DNA from: Fuerstiella sp.
GTDB lineage: Bacteria; Planctomycetota; Planctomycetia; Planctomycetales; Planctomycetaceae
Assembly: GCA_022843805.1 (NCBI GenBank)
Contig: JALHMY010000103.1
Span: 1 to 34,172 of the forward strand
DNA: 34,172 nt
Direction of reading: 5' to 3'
In this document: piece after piece, positions 1 to 8,057 of the stretch
How the letters are laid out: the number at the start of each line of letters is the position of its first letter
How positions within the stretch are numbered: the stretch's first letter is position 1
Notes under the pieces: generated by a model
Databases searched by the model: none
What the model was told of the DNA's origin: nothing
Seen by the model: the letters and a program-made list of their open reading frames with translations, nothing else
Position numbers and translations under genes: made by a program

Positions 1-9
1 ACTCGGTGG

Positions 10-64
10 GCTGACGCCACACCGCTCGCCTTTGGACGCGTCAGGCGAGCGGAGCGGCGTCAGC
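10..64. repeat. long imperfect palindrome (two-part stem hairpin)
   Basis: Positions 10-18 (GCTGACGCC) pair with 56-64 (GGCGTCAGC), and 22-31 (CCGCTCGCCT) pair with 43-52 (AGGCGAGCGG). A symmetric 3-nt internal loop separates the stems and an 11-nt loop closes the hairpin. That makes 19 perfect pairs. It may be a terminator for a gene left of the window or a REP-like element; no T-run follows, so an intrinsic terminator is not established. Confidence 0.6.
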
Positions 65-489
65 GATTCAGGGATCCTGGCAAAGATCAGATTCATTTGC
101 AAAAATTCCCGACAAATCGGGAATTCGCCCGGATCGGAACCAACAGGAATTGTCACATGCCCGCCCCACGTACCGAATGCGGCCCTCCTCGCGGAGCGAG
201 GTTTGATGGTAGCCAAGCGGGGTCAACCCCCAAAAGACTTTCCCAGTTGGTCGCCACTCGTCATGTTCATCACCGGCCTGCATGCCTTACCTTACACGGA
301 TCGTATGTCAGTTGTATAAGGCTTACCCACGATGACTCTCGGGCTGTCGCGGCTTCGCCGCTGGGAATCGCAGCGATGCGATGCCCGGTTGCGTCGTGAC
401 GAAGTCGTCAGATTTCGTGATGAAGCCATGAAACAATTGAATCCCGAGACAAGGCAAAGATTCAATCGCGAAGCGATGACAGCATGTAG

Positions 490-509
490 CCGTGGGCGTC
501 AGCCCACGG
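490..509. repeat. 8-4-8 hairpin, REP-like intergenic element
   Basis: CCGTGGGC and GCCCACGG form a perfect 8-bp stem around the tetraloop GTCA. The same 20-nt geometry (8-bp stem, 4-nt loop) occurs at 16233-16252, 16451-16470 and 16475-16494 with different stem sequences. I take it as a planctomycete intergenic repeat; its function is unknown. Confidence 0.6.
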
Positions 510-732
510 ATTGATTGTACGACATATTGGGGAGCCGTGTAACGGCGGCAGCAGGGGCCGGTTGTCGCAGCTTCACCGCTGCGGACGACCAGAGAACGAG
601 GCCTGCCCCCATTATCCCTCAACTCTCGCAGGCATTCACAGGCGATTTCAACGGTTTTCGATGAACAATCACCTTAAGCATCTGTGCGGACCACTCGCTT
701 AGAATACACTGTCCCTACAGAGCCCCACGATT

Positions 733-1572
733 TCAAGGCGCACTGTCAGTCGCTTTGTCAGGGGCGAGATGGCTTCTAATCTTCGGACATCGAGCCTTCA
801 GGCGAGACACTGCAGCATCTGCGTACTGATCTTCATCGAGCCATAGCCACGTTAAACTTCCGCATTCCAGTTGGTCAAAGAATTCACCCGAGACAGCCGT
901 ACGTGAGAGGTTAATTGCCTGGATTGTCGGATGTGCCCCTATAACGGAGTATAACGAATTCGTTATTGAGGTTCCGGCAAGGTTAGCCGCAACGAGATTT
1001 GGGGCCAACGATAACAGACGGGAAGCTCCATCATTTTCAATTGGGCAGTCCGTACCTGAGAATGTTTCCAGGCGATCAAAACGTGGGCAGCTTTCCAGTG
1101 TGATCTGCGTTCTGGAAACATTCAGGATTTGCAGACGCGGGGCAAACTTCAGATTTCTGAGGCACTGATCCGTCACTAATGTCGATTCAAGATTCAGCAG
1201 TCGAATGGTCTGGTGCGAGGCGATCTGAACGATACCGCGATCTGACACTGAAGTACGTGCCAAATCCAACTGAGTGAGGCCATCAACCTGGCTTATGCAC
1301 CATAGGTCATCATCGGCAATGGCAGTATCACTAAAGTCAAGAAATTTTTGCGTCGGTTGCCATATGGAAGAGCTTGTCGTGGTGTGCGGATTCAGAATTC
1401 TTTGAGTGCGGTGTTTTTGTAGTGAAGCAATTAACGCATCACAACGCGCCAAAGCGATTTGTCGAATCATAAACCGGTAGACGCCAGGCAATGCCCATAA
1501 AATAACGACGGATACCAGTGCCGCCTTTTGCCATAGTTTCAGCCCTTTATGCGTCGAAAAGCCTCTAGTCAT
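733..1572 (-). CDS. membrane-anchored leucine-rich-repeat protein
   Basis: The product is about 279 residues. One hydrophobic segment near the N terminus (ALVSVVILWALPGVY) acts as a signal anchor, followed by a Ser/Thr-rich linker. The rest holds five or more leucine-rich repeats of the pattern LxxLxLxxTxVxDxG, for example LTQLDLARTSVSDRGI, IRLLNLESTLVTD and LVAANLAGTSITN. Small LRR proteins of this kind are abundant in planctomycetes and usually have no known function; binding to another protein outside the membrane is a guess. An in-frame ATG at 1629 would add 19 residues. I chose 1572 because it puts the membrane segment near the N terminus, but neither start has a clear Shine-Dalgarno sequence. 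The gene stands alone and its upstream side abuts the ISL3 remnant. Confidence 0.72.
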   Translation of the reverse strand: MTRGFSTHKGLKLWQKAALVSVVILWALPGVYRFMIRQIALARCDALIASLQKHRTQRILNPHTTTSSSIWQPTQKFLDFSDTAIADDDLWCISQVDGLTQLDLARTSVSDRGIVQIASHQTIRLLNLESTLVTDQCLRNLKFAPRLQILNVSRTQITLESCPRFDRLETFSGTDCPIENDGASRLLSLAPNLVAANLAGTSITNSLYSVIGAHPTIQAINLSRTAVSGEFFDQLECGSLTWLWLDEDQYADAAVSRLKARCPKIRSHLAPDKATDSAP

Positions 1573-1730
1573 ATTCCGAATCCACTCGAGATGAAGAATT
1601 TTCGACGAACCTGGGACTACCCACTCCATCGGTGTCCAAATCGGATGCGTACCAAATGGGGCGTTCTGCGCGAAATGAAGTGCGAGCTGTTAAGTTGATT
1701 TTTTTGCGAGGGTTTACGAAAGGTGGTTGA

Positions 1731-1777
1731 CTCGGCCTGATGAGCAGTACTAAGGCTGTTTCATCAGGAGAACCGAG
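1731..1777 (+). promoter_or_regulatory. hairpin masking the ribosome site of the transposase remnant
   Basis: CTCGG plus CCTGATGA (1731-1743) pair with TCATCAGG plus CCGAG (1761-1768, 1773-1777), leaving a 4-nt bulge (AGAA) on the 3' arm. The Shine-Dalgarno AGGAG (1766-1770) lies within the 3' arm and bulge, 7 nt before the ATG at 1778. Hairpins that hide the transposase ribosome site in transcripts reading in from outside are known in several insertion sequences; applying that to this element is inference. Confidence 0.55.
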
Positions 1778-2181
1778 ATGACCACCGAGCGAGAATTGTA
1801 CAAGGCGTTGAGGGTTGCTGACTATGAGCCGTTGGCTTGCTGGCGAAAAGAAGGAGTCTTTCAATCGCGAATGTCGGCTATGGCGACCGACATGTCGAGT
1901 GCATACTACGCGACCGTGTTCAACAGCGTGCCGCATGCCCTGCAGGTGTTCGATCGATTCCACATCGTGAAACTAGTGAATGACAAGCTGTCTCAACGGC
2001 GTCGCCACCTGCAGCGAGAAGCGAGACTCATGGATCGCACCGTTCTGAAGGGCATGCGCTGATTGCTGCTGAAGCGTCCGGACAATCTGGATGAATCAAA
2101 GAAGAAACGCGTTCGACTGCAGGAAGCACTGGACCTGAGTCGGTCGCTGGCAGTGGCCTGCTATCTGAAAGAACATTTAAG
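1778..2181 (+). pseudogene. ISL3-family transposase remnant
   Basis: This is a decayed transposase. The first residues (MTTERELYKALRVA) resemble the start of an ISL3 transposase, but after about 25 codons the frame jumps into the DDE catalytic domain: MATDMSSAYYATVF followed by HALQVFDRFHIVKLVND. These match the family's DMSxAY and VFDRFHVVKL blocks. Most of the N-terminal half (zinc finger and helix-turn-helix) is therefore gone. At 2060-2062 a TGA interrupts what should be KGMRWLLLKRPDNL, a Trp codon turned into a stop. Beyond it the frame continues with LQEALDLSRSLAVACYLKEHL and is lost at about 2181, where a 109-bp repeat begins. Deletion, nonsense change and 3' truncation together mean it cannot be active. 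The start keeps a good Shine-Dalgarno site. Confidence 0.8.
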
Positions 2182-2290
2182 CAGGCCTTGCCTGCGGAAC
2201 GTGGCCGTTCGAAGGGAACTCCGCCTGGCGCAGAGGCGAGGTAAACCCACGAGGCAAGCTCGCGGGCGATTGAGTCGCGTTCCCCAGCCC
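2182..2290. repeat. 109-bp direct repeat, copy 1
   Basis: The copy begins CAGGCCTTGCCTGCGG and ends CGTTCCCCAGCCC. It matches copy 2 (2330-2438) at an offset of 148 bp with only a few differences, for example CTTGCC/CTTACC and CGCCTGG/CGTCTGG. It starts exactly where the transposase remnant loses homology, so it probably replaced or invaded the 3' end of that element. Confidence 0.8.
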
Positions 2291-2311
2291 CCCACGAGTT
2301 CACCTCGTGGG
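2291..2311. repeat. palindrome between the 109-bp repeats
   Basis: CCCACGAG (2291-2298) pairs with CTCGTGGG (2304-2311) around a 5-nt loop. The same CCCACGAG octamer also occurs inside each 109-bp repeat, so the spacer between the copies is itself built from related sequence. Confidence 0.6.
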
Positions 2312-2329
2312 CTCGCAGGGCCTTTGCAC

Positions 2330-2438
2330 CAGGCCTTACCTGCGGAACGTGGCCGTTCGAAGGGAACTCCGTCTGGCGCAGAGGCGAGGTAAACCCACGA
2401 GGCAAGCTCGGGGGCGATTGAGTCGCGTTCCCCACCCC
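2330..2438. repeat. 109-bp direct repeat, copy 2
   Basis: This is the second copy of the repeat at 2182-2290. It ends at 2438, directly next to the TAA stop (2439-2441, minus strand) of the amidohydrolase gene, so the repeat fills the whole 3' flank of that gene. Confidence 0.8.
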
Positions 2439-3518
2439 TTATGCGGGCAGACGGTAAAGACGCTGAGCATTCCGGTGAAGCAGTTTTTCCTGATCCATTA
2501 CTGGCCGATCTGCAATGATGGTCCGCAACGCCATCACCCAGTCCTTAAAGGATCCACCCAGCAGACAAACAGGCCAGTCGCCACCAAACACAACTCGATC
2601 GGGCCCGAAGGAATCGAGGCAATGATTGACAACCGGGGCCAGTGATTCCGCAAACGGAATGTCTTTCGGCGCTGAAGCGATGATTCCGGAGATTTTGCAG
2701 ATCACGTTGCTGCAGGCCGCAAGTGCCTGAATATCGGATTTCCATTGTTTCGGATCATGCGGCAGGGGAGCTGAGGGTTTTGCAAGAAACGCACCGGGAT
2801 CCGCATTTCCACAGTGATCCACAATGAACATGGTCCCCGGACACTTCTTCGCCAGTGCAACGCCATCTGACAGCTCACCCGGACGCATGCAAAGATCGTA
2901 GCTAAGCCCCAATTCTCCGAGCAGGCTCATCGATTTGACAAACTGTGGACGCAGGCAATAGCCCTTTTCGGTGCTCTCGCCATGCAGCACCTGACGGACT
3001 CCCCGGATTTCGGGCTTGCCCGCGTATTTCCGGATGTATGCCGCAAACCCTTCGCTGTCCGGCCTGCCGGAAATCACGGCGGCGACGGTGGGTGTTTTTT
3101 TCGCCTGACAGATTTCGAGCAGAGTATCGGCCTCCATCACCTGCTGAGCCGGATCAATATCCACTTCCATATAGACGGCCTTGATGACATTCAAACCTTC
3201 CGTCGCCGCGGCATACTCCTTCAGCCAGTACGTGTGATTCAATACTTCCGGAGAACCTTTCAGCCATGGGAGATTCTGTGTTTTCAAATCCCAGAGATGC
3301 TGATGAGTATCAATGAGCGGAATTGAAGGGGCTGCCGACTTTGCCGCCTGCGATTTTTCCTGGCCACTTACGACTGAGAATCCTGATGAGATTGCCCCTG
3401 CCAGCAGCGCTGACTGCGTCAAAAATCCGCGGCGAGTCGAACGATCCATACCGTAAACCGATGTTACGGGCTGAGACTTTTTGAACAGTTCCGACTGATC
3501 TGTTTCATAAGAGGACAT
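2439..3518 (-). CDS. Tat-exported amidohydrolase family 2 protein
   Basis: A 359-residue metal-dependent hydrolase of the amidohydrolase-related TIM-barrel family (COG3618 type, which includes lactonases and decarboxylase-like enzymes). Around residues 26-52 it has a twin-arginine signal (STRRGFLTQSALLAG), so the enzyme is predicted to be exported folded. The mature part opens with the metal-binding IDTHQHLW (HxH at residues 72-74). Later come VDHCG, which supplies a further metal-binding His, and GGDWP, with the expected catalytic Asp. The substrate is unknown; sugar lactone hydrolysis is common in relatives. The frame stays open upstream to 3791, but that extension looks like leader sequence. 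Starts at 3518 or at 3452 (just before the RR motif) are both possible. It is divergent from the large fusion gene at 3731. Confidence 0.85.
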   Translation of the reverse strand: MSSYETDQSELFKKSQPVTSVYGMDRSTRRGFLTQSALLAGAISSGFSVVSGQEKSQAAKSAAPSIPLIDTHQHLWDLKTQNLPWLKGSPEVLNHTYWLKEYAAATEGLNVIKAVYMEVDIDPAQQVMEADTLLEICQAKKTPTVAAVISGRPDSEGFAAYIRKYAGKPEIRGVRQVLHGESTEKGYCLRPQFVKSMSLLGELGLSYDLCMRPGELSDGVALAKKCPGTMFIVDHCGNADPGAFLAKPSAPLPHDPKQWKSDIQALAACSNVICKISGIIASAPKDIPFAESLAPVVNHCLDSFGPDRVVFGGDWPVCLLGGSFKDWVMALRTIIADRPVMDQEKLLHRNAQRLYRLPA

Positions 3519-3573
3519 CTTGATGACTTTCCGGAAAAAGAATGACAAACTCAACGACGATATGAACTGTCCA

Positions 3574-3603
3574 AAAAAACGCTGCTGCAAAAAACGCTGG
3601 TGC
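3574..3603. repeat. tandem 15-bp repeat in divergent leader region
   Basis: AAAAAACGCTGCTGC is followed at once by AAAAAACGCTGGTGC, two 15-bp units with one mismatch. They lie in the 212-bp space between the divergent amidohydrolase and fusion genes. This may be chance slippage or a paired protein-binding site. Confidence 0.5.
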
Positions 3604-3730
3604 TGCAGCAGTATGCCAAATTGCTTTGCCGTTGGCCACTCCCGATTGACGTACCTGTCACAACCCTGGATTATCTGAGGGTTCGGCATCCTTAAAATCT
3701 GGAAAACCCCGTTGAGCAGGAGCTCCGGCC

Positions 3731-6700
3731 ATGAGGCACACATTCCTTCCGTCTGGAAAACCGACAACGGTGATCGCCTGCTGTCTGGCATACTGTCTGA
3801 TCATCATGGCAGCTGGCCGCCCGGATGCGAATATGAGTGGCTGTTGGGCTGCTGATGTCGCCCCGTGGACCGATCCGAACCTTTCTGTTCGTTCCGGGCT
3901 TCGCCTGTGGCTCGACGCGTCCCGGCTCGACGGCGGCTCCACGGAGAACGGCGGCAAAGTGGCAGCTTCGGGGACTGCAGTTGCTGCCTGGAGGGACGGA
4001 GCATCGCAACTCGTGCTGAGCCAGAAGGATGCCGGACTGCAGCCAAAAAGACTGCGTAGAGGAGATGCGTGGGTTGTCCGATTTGATGGAGCGGATGATT
4101 ATCTGCGGTGCACTGAAACGGCAATGAACCTGAACACCGCCACTCTGTTTATTGTTGCATCTCCACACTCCAATGCGGGCGAGTTTCGCGGCATCTTTGC
4201 TGCGAATGCCGCTGGTGAACGGGACTATGAATCCGGGCTGACCATTGACCAGGGACCATCCGCAACTCCGGCGTTTGATCAGTTGAATATCGAAGGGCGA
4301 GGATTTGGAGGAGCTGCTGGCCTGCTGAAATCTTCCCATGCCTTCAGCACTTTACACACGATTCAGGCGGTGATCGACGGGGAGACTCAAGGCGTTCGGC
4401 TCAGTCTTGACGGCCGGCCCGAAGGAACTCGTCCGTTTTCACCGTCCAGTCTTTCGTTTGATCAGCTGACCGTCGGCGCACGCTATTACACCAACGGACC
4501 GGGAGATCAGCAGGTTCGAGGCCCTTTTGCCGGCGATATAGCAGAAATCATCCTCTTTGACCGGGTGCTGACGGATGAAGAAACGATTGCGGTAAACGAT
4601 TACCTGAATTCGAAATATCAGAAGCTGAAGGACGAGCTTCTTGCGGCTGTGCCCGCCGTTCAGGCCAACGCTGTTCCTCTGGTAAGAGTGCCGTCGCCGT
4701 CGCCCATTACAATGCTGATGCCCGGGTTTACGGTCCGCGAAATTCCACTGCAGCTCACGAATGTCAACAACGTCCGATTTCGAGCAGACGGGAAGCTGGT
4801 CACGCTGGGATACAACGGCGATTTGCATTTGCTGAGCGACACTGACAACGATGGTCTCGAAGATACCGCAGAAGTTTTCTGGAAAAACACGGGCAGCCTG
4901 CGCGGCCCCATCGGCATGCTGCTGACCCCGCCTGACTATGCGAAAGGAGAGGGGGTTTTCGTCCCCAGCAAAGGCAAGGTCTCACTCATTGTTGACACGA
5001 ACAATGATGACGAAGCGGACGAAGAGATTGTTGTCGCAGACGGATGGAAGGAGATCCCGCAGAATGTGGATGCCGTCGGAATTGCAATGGACCGCGATGG
5101 CAGTCTGTATTTTGGAATAGGAACGGCCAACTACGCGAATGGATGGCTGGTTGATGACGCGGGAATTGGCAGATACGACCTGAAGTCAGACCGAGGCACT
5201 GTTCAGAAAGTGTCACCGGACTTCACGAAACGCGAAATCGTCTGCACGGGAATTCGCTTTCCGATCGCATTTGCCTTCAATCAGCATGGTGACCTTTTTT
5301 GTACAGAACAGGAAGGAGCCACATGGCTTTCCAATGGAAATCCATTCGATGAATTGCTGCATATTCAGCCGAAGCGACACTACGGATTTCCACCTCGCCA
5401 TCCTCGCCACAATCCCAACGTCATTGATGAACCGTCCACCTATGATTACTCGCCTCAGCATCAGTCCACGTGCGGAATGGTGTTTAACGAATCAGTGAAT
5501 GGTGGTCCTGTTTTCGGACCTGCAGCATGGGCCGGCGATGCGATCGTTTGCGGAGAATCCCGGGGAAAAATCTGGCGAACCTCACTGATAAAAACGCCAC
5601 CCGGATATGTGGCCTCCTCACAGCTGATTGCCTGTCTGCAGCTGTTAACGGTGGATGCCTGCGTCGCACCCGACGGCGATCTGGTTGTGGCCTGTCACAG
5701 CGGACCTCCGGACTGGGGAACCGGCCCGGCAGGAATTGGGCGGCTGTTTCGCATTGAGATGTCCGAGCCGCACGCTCCACGCCCTGTGATGACGTGGGCT
5801 GAGAGCCCGCAGGAGATTCGAATCGCCTTTGACAATCCACTGGACCCTCTCACGCTGAATCAGCTTTCAGAAAGAATCCATATTGAATATGGAGATTACG
5901 TGCGTGCGGGTGATCGTTATGAGCACCTGATTCCACCGTATGCCGTTGTTAAATCGCAGCTTGCGAAGCCTCGCTATACTTTGCCAGTTAACGGCGCGAC
6001 CGTTACGTCAGACCTGAGAACTCTGATTGTCAGCACTGATTTGATGAAGGACAGCGGTCATTATTCTGTAACGATCGGCCGCGCGGGTTCGTCGAGCACA
6101 GCCGTTGCCGCGGACTCTTCCGGTTCAGCAGACAGTCCTGATTCTGACCATCGCGCGACAACAGACACCGATGTCGACTTTTCACTGAACGGCGTAATGG
6201 CCGAGTGGGCTCCTGCCGGGTCGAAATCACCGGTGTGGTCCGGATGGCTGCCGCACCCTGATCCTGACGTTTCCCGGAAACTTCTGGCCGGTTCAGCAGG
6301 CCATGATGCGCTCTGGCCACTTTTGTCCACTGCAGGCAGGCTGACTTTGAGAACTCGCGTAAGTCTCCGGGATATTCTGAGACCTGCCGTTCAGCCTGGA
6401 TCCTCCCTTGATTACGAATGGCCGCCGGAAATCCCGGCACTGACACTCGTCAGCAGGCATGAGCTGGTGGTGGCGGCAACAACGTTCGTCGACAAGACGA
6501 TGATCGATCTGAACGTCGTCTGCAGTCGGGAAAAGGAAGATCTGAAGCTGGCTGTTCTGACCGTGCCGGCAGATTTGAAGAACCCGGTCGATCTGGTCAT
6601 CACTCTGGAAACGGATGGTTCCAGTCCGGAACTGCATGCTGTTTTGACGACGAACGAAGATCCGACGCCCCGGCCGGTGCCACTTCATCGATTTCAGCAG

Positions 6701-8020
6701 CCATGGGTGACTCCGGGCGATCAGAGTACCGCTGATGATTCGGAACAAGTCAGAGTCGCAGAGCTTCAGGGTGGCAGCTGGGCGAGAGGACGTCGAGTGT
6801 TCCACAGCGAGGCGGCTGGCTGCTTTAAGTGCCATACACTGGGTGGCGGCGCACCGGGTGGTGGCGCATTAAGTGGCAGCGTCAACAATGCCTCAGCTCG
6901 CGCGACCATTGGCCCGGACCTTGGGAATCTGATTCATCGCGATTACGCATCGGTGCTGCGAGATGTGTCGAATCCGGGATTTGCCATTAACCCGGATTAC
7001 ATCAGCCATATCGTGGCACTGAATGACGGAAGAGTGCTGACCGGCGTACTTCAGACTCAGGGCGATGCTCTTCTGATCGGCGACGAAAAAGGAACGGTTA
7101 CTCGCGTCGCGGCCAGTGACGTGGAAACACTCAGACCATCATCCGTATCAGTGATGCCGACAGGCATCGCTCAGAAACTGAGTGGCGAACAGCTGAAGGA
7201 TCTGTTGACTTATCTGTTAACCAAACCTCCCCACATGCCGCTGAATTCTCCGTTGACTGCACCACCGGTACGTACGACTGCCGAGGTTGCTGCAGCGCTC
7301 GCGGACGCCCCAAAGCAACCTCTGGCAGCTCGCCATCTGAACATTGTTCTGGTAGATGGTCCCAAAGACCATGGACCGGGAGAACATGATTATCCGGCAT
7401 GGAAGTCTGTCTGGGAGGAACTGCTGTCCGCCGCCGAGAATGCGACTGTTTCAACAGCGACGGAATTTCCCTCGGATGAACAGCTGCAGTCTGCAGACGT
7501 TGTTATCTTCTTCCAGAAGGGAAGTTTCGAAGGCGACCGCCCCGCAAAGCTCGACAAATTTCTGCAACGCGGAGGGGGAGCTGTCTATATTCACTGGGCC
7601 GTGAATGGCAATGATCAGGCGCTTGAGTTTTCGCAGCGGATCGGTCTGGCATCGTGGGGAGGCCGAATCAGTTTTCGACACGGTCCTCTGACGCTGGATA
7701 TGCACAATACAGATCATCCGATACTCAGAAATTTCCACCAGATTCAGCTTTACGATGAGAGCTACTGGAAGCTGACGGGCAGGCCGGAGGATGTAACACT
7801 TCTGGCATCCAGCACTGAAGACAACATTCCAACTCCTCAGATGTGGGTGAAGGAGGCAGGCCGGGGTCGGGTATTCGTTTCAATTCCGGGTCATTATTCC
7901 TGGACTTTTGACGATCCATTGTTCCGAATCCTGCTTCTGCGCGGAATTGCCTGGTCTGCCCGTGAACCGGTCGATCGTTTCAATGACCTCGTCGTACCGG
8001 GTTCGCGTATGTCGAGGTAG
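3731..8020 (+). CDS. LamG / sorbosone-dehydrogenase-like / cytochrome c / ThuA fusion protein
   Basis: A 1429-residue exported protein. An AGGAG lies 8-12 nt before the ATG, and the N terminus is a signal sequence ending near residue 40. Then come a LamG/concanavalin-like domain (about 50-295, LWLDASRLDGG to DRVLTDEETIAVNDYLNSKY), a PQQ-dehydrogenase-like beta-propeller of the L-sorbosone dehydrogenase type (about 328-680), and a linker with Ig-like stretches. A planctomycete-type cytochrome c domain has the heme motif CFKCH (C1031, C1034, H1035) and GPDLGNL. A C-terminal ThuA-like domain starts near 1203 (NIVLVDGPKDHG to GIAWSAREPVDRF). The propeller and heme suggest sugar or alcohol oxidation in the periplasm; ThuA-like domains are tied to sugar use, and LamG may bind glycan. 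The substrate is unknown. A Gly-rich insert (GGGAPGGGALSG) follows the heme motif. APC permease starts 37 bp downstream. Confidence 0.88.
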   Translation: MRHTFLPSGKPTTVIACCLAYCLIIMAAGRPDANMSGCWAADVAPWTDPNLSVRSGLRLWLDASRLDGGSTENGGKVAASGTAVAAWRDGASQLVLSQKDAGLQPKRLRRGDAWVVRFDGADDYLRCTETAMNLNTATLFIVASPHSNAGEFRGIFAANAAGERDYESGLTIDQGPSATPAFDQLNIEGRGFGGAAGLLKSSHAFSTLHTIQAVIDGETQGVRLSLDGRPEGTRPFSPSSLSFDQLTVGARYYTNGPGDQQVRGPFAGDIAEIILFDRVLTDEETIAVNDYLNSKYQKLKDELLAAVPAVQANAVPLVRVPSPSPITMLMPGFTVREIPLQLTNVNNVRFRADGKLVTLGYNGDLHLLSDTDNDGLEDTAEVFWKNTGSLRGPIGMLLTPPDYAKGEGVFVPSKGKVSLIVDTNNDDEADEEIVVADGWKEIPQNVDAVGIAMDRDGSLYFGIGTANYANGWLVDDAGIGRYDLKSDRGTVQKVSPDFTKREIVCTGIRFPIAFAFNQHGDLFCTEQEGATWLSNGNPFDELLHIQPKRHYGFPPRHPRHNPNVIDEPSTYDYSPQHQSTCGMVFNESVNGGPVFGPAAWAGDAIVCGESRGKIWRTSLIKTPPGYVASSQLIACLQLLTVDACVAPDGDLVVACHSGPPDWGTGPAGIGRLFRIEMSEPHAPRPVMTWAESPQEIRIAFDNPLDPLTLNQLSERIHIEYGDYVRAGDRYEHLIPPYAVVKSQLAKPRYTLPVNGATVTSDLRTLIVSTDLMKDSGHYSVTIGRAGSSSTAVAADSSGSADSPDSDHRATTDTDVDFSLNGVMAEWAPAGSKSPVWSGWLPHPDPDVSRKLLAGSAGHDALWPLLSTAGRLTLRTRVSLRDILRPAVQPGSSLDYEWPPEIPALTLVSRHELVVAATTFVDKTMIDLNVVCSREKEDLKLAVLTVPADLKNPVDLVITLETDGSSPELHAVLTTNEDPTPRPVPLHRFQQPWVTPGDQSTADDSEQVRVAELQGGSWARGRRVFHSEAAGCFKCHTLGGGAPGGGALSGSVNNASARATIGPDLGNLIHRDYASVLRDVSNPGFAINPDYISHIVALNDGRVLTGVLQTQGDALLIGDEKGTVTRVAASDVETLRPSSVSVMPTGIAQKLSGEQLKDLLTYLLTKPPHMPLNSPLTAPPVRTTAEVAAALADAPKQPLAARHLNIVLVDGPKDHGPGEHDYPAWKSVWEELLSAAENATVSTATEFPSDEQLQSADVVIFFQKGSFEGDRPAKLDKFLQRGGGAVYIHWAVNGNDQALEFSQRIGLASWGGRISFRHGPLTLDMHNTDHPILRNFHQIQLYDESYWKLTGRPEDVTLLASSTEDNIPTPQMWVKEAGRGRVFVSIPGHYSWTFDDPLFRILLLRGIAWSAREPVDRFNDLVVPGSRMSR

Positions 8021-8057
8021 TTCGCCCGTCGGATTCGATAGAAATACAAGTGACGGA

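Larger units (their letters stand above)
1..732. other. gene-poor region with repeat-like hairpins
   Basis: No convincing gene is seen here. Several overlapping open frames of 60-100 codons exist on both strands, but none has recognisable protein character or a good ribosome site. The stretch holds a large imperfect palindrome at the left edge, a perfect 8-4-8 hairpin at 490-509, and short self-complementary patches such as CGCAGC...GCTGCG near 569-586 and CGGC-TTC-GCCG near 350-360. It looks like accumulated intergenic repeat material downstream of the minus-strand gene that ends at 733. Confidence 0.6.

Noticed and set aside
32-622. several 60-100-codon frames at the left edge
   Set aside because: Mutually overlapping on both strands, crossing the hairpins, with no recognisable protein features.
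1565-1963. 132-codon minus-strand frame
   Set aside because: It is antisense to the recognisable ISL3 remnant and overlaps the LRR gene start; no family features.
3519-3791. N-terminal extension of the amidohydrolase to 450 residues
   Set aside because: It would put about 90 residues before the Tat signal and would overlap the start of the divergent fusion gene.
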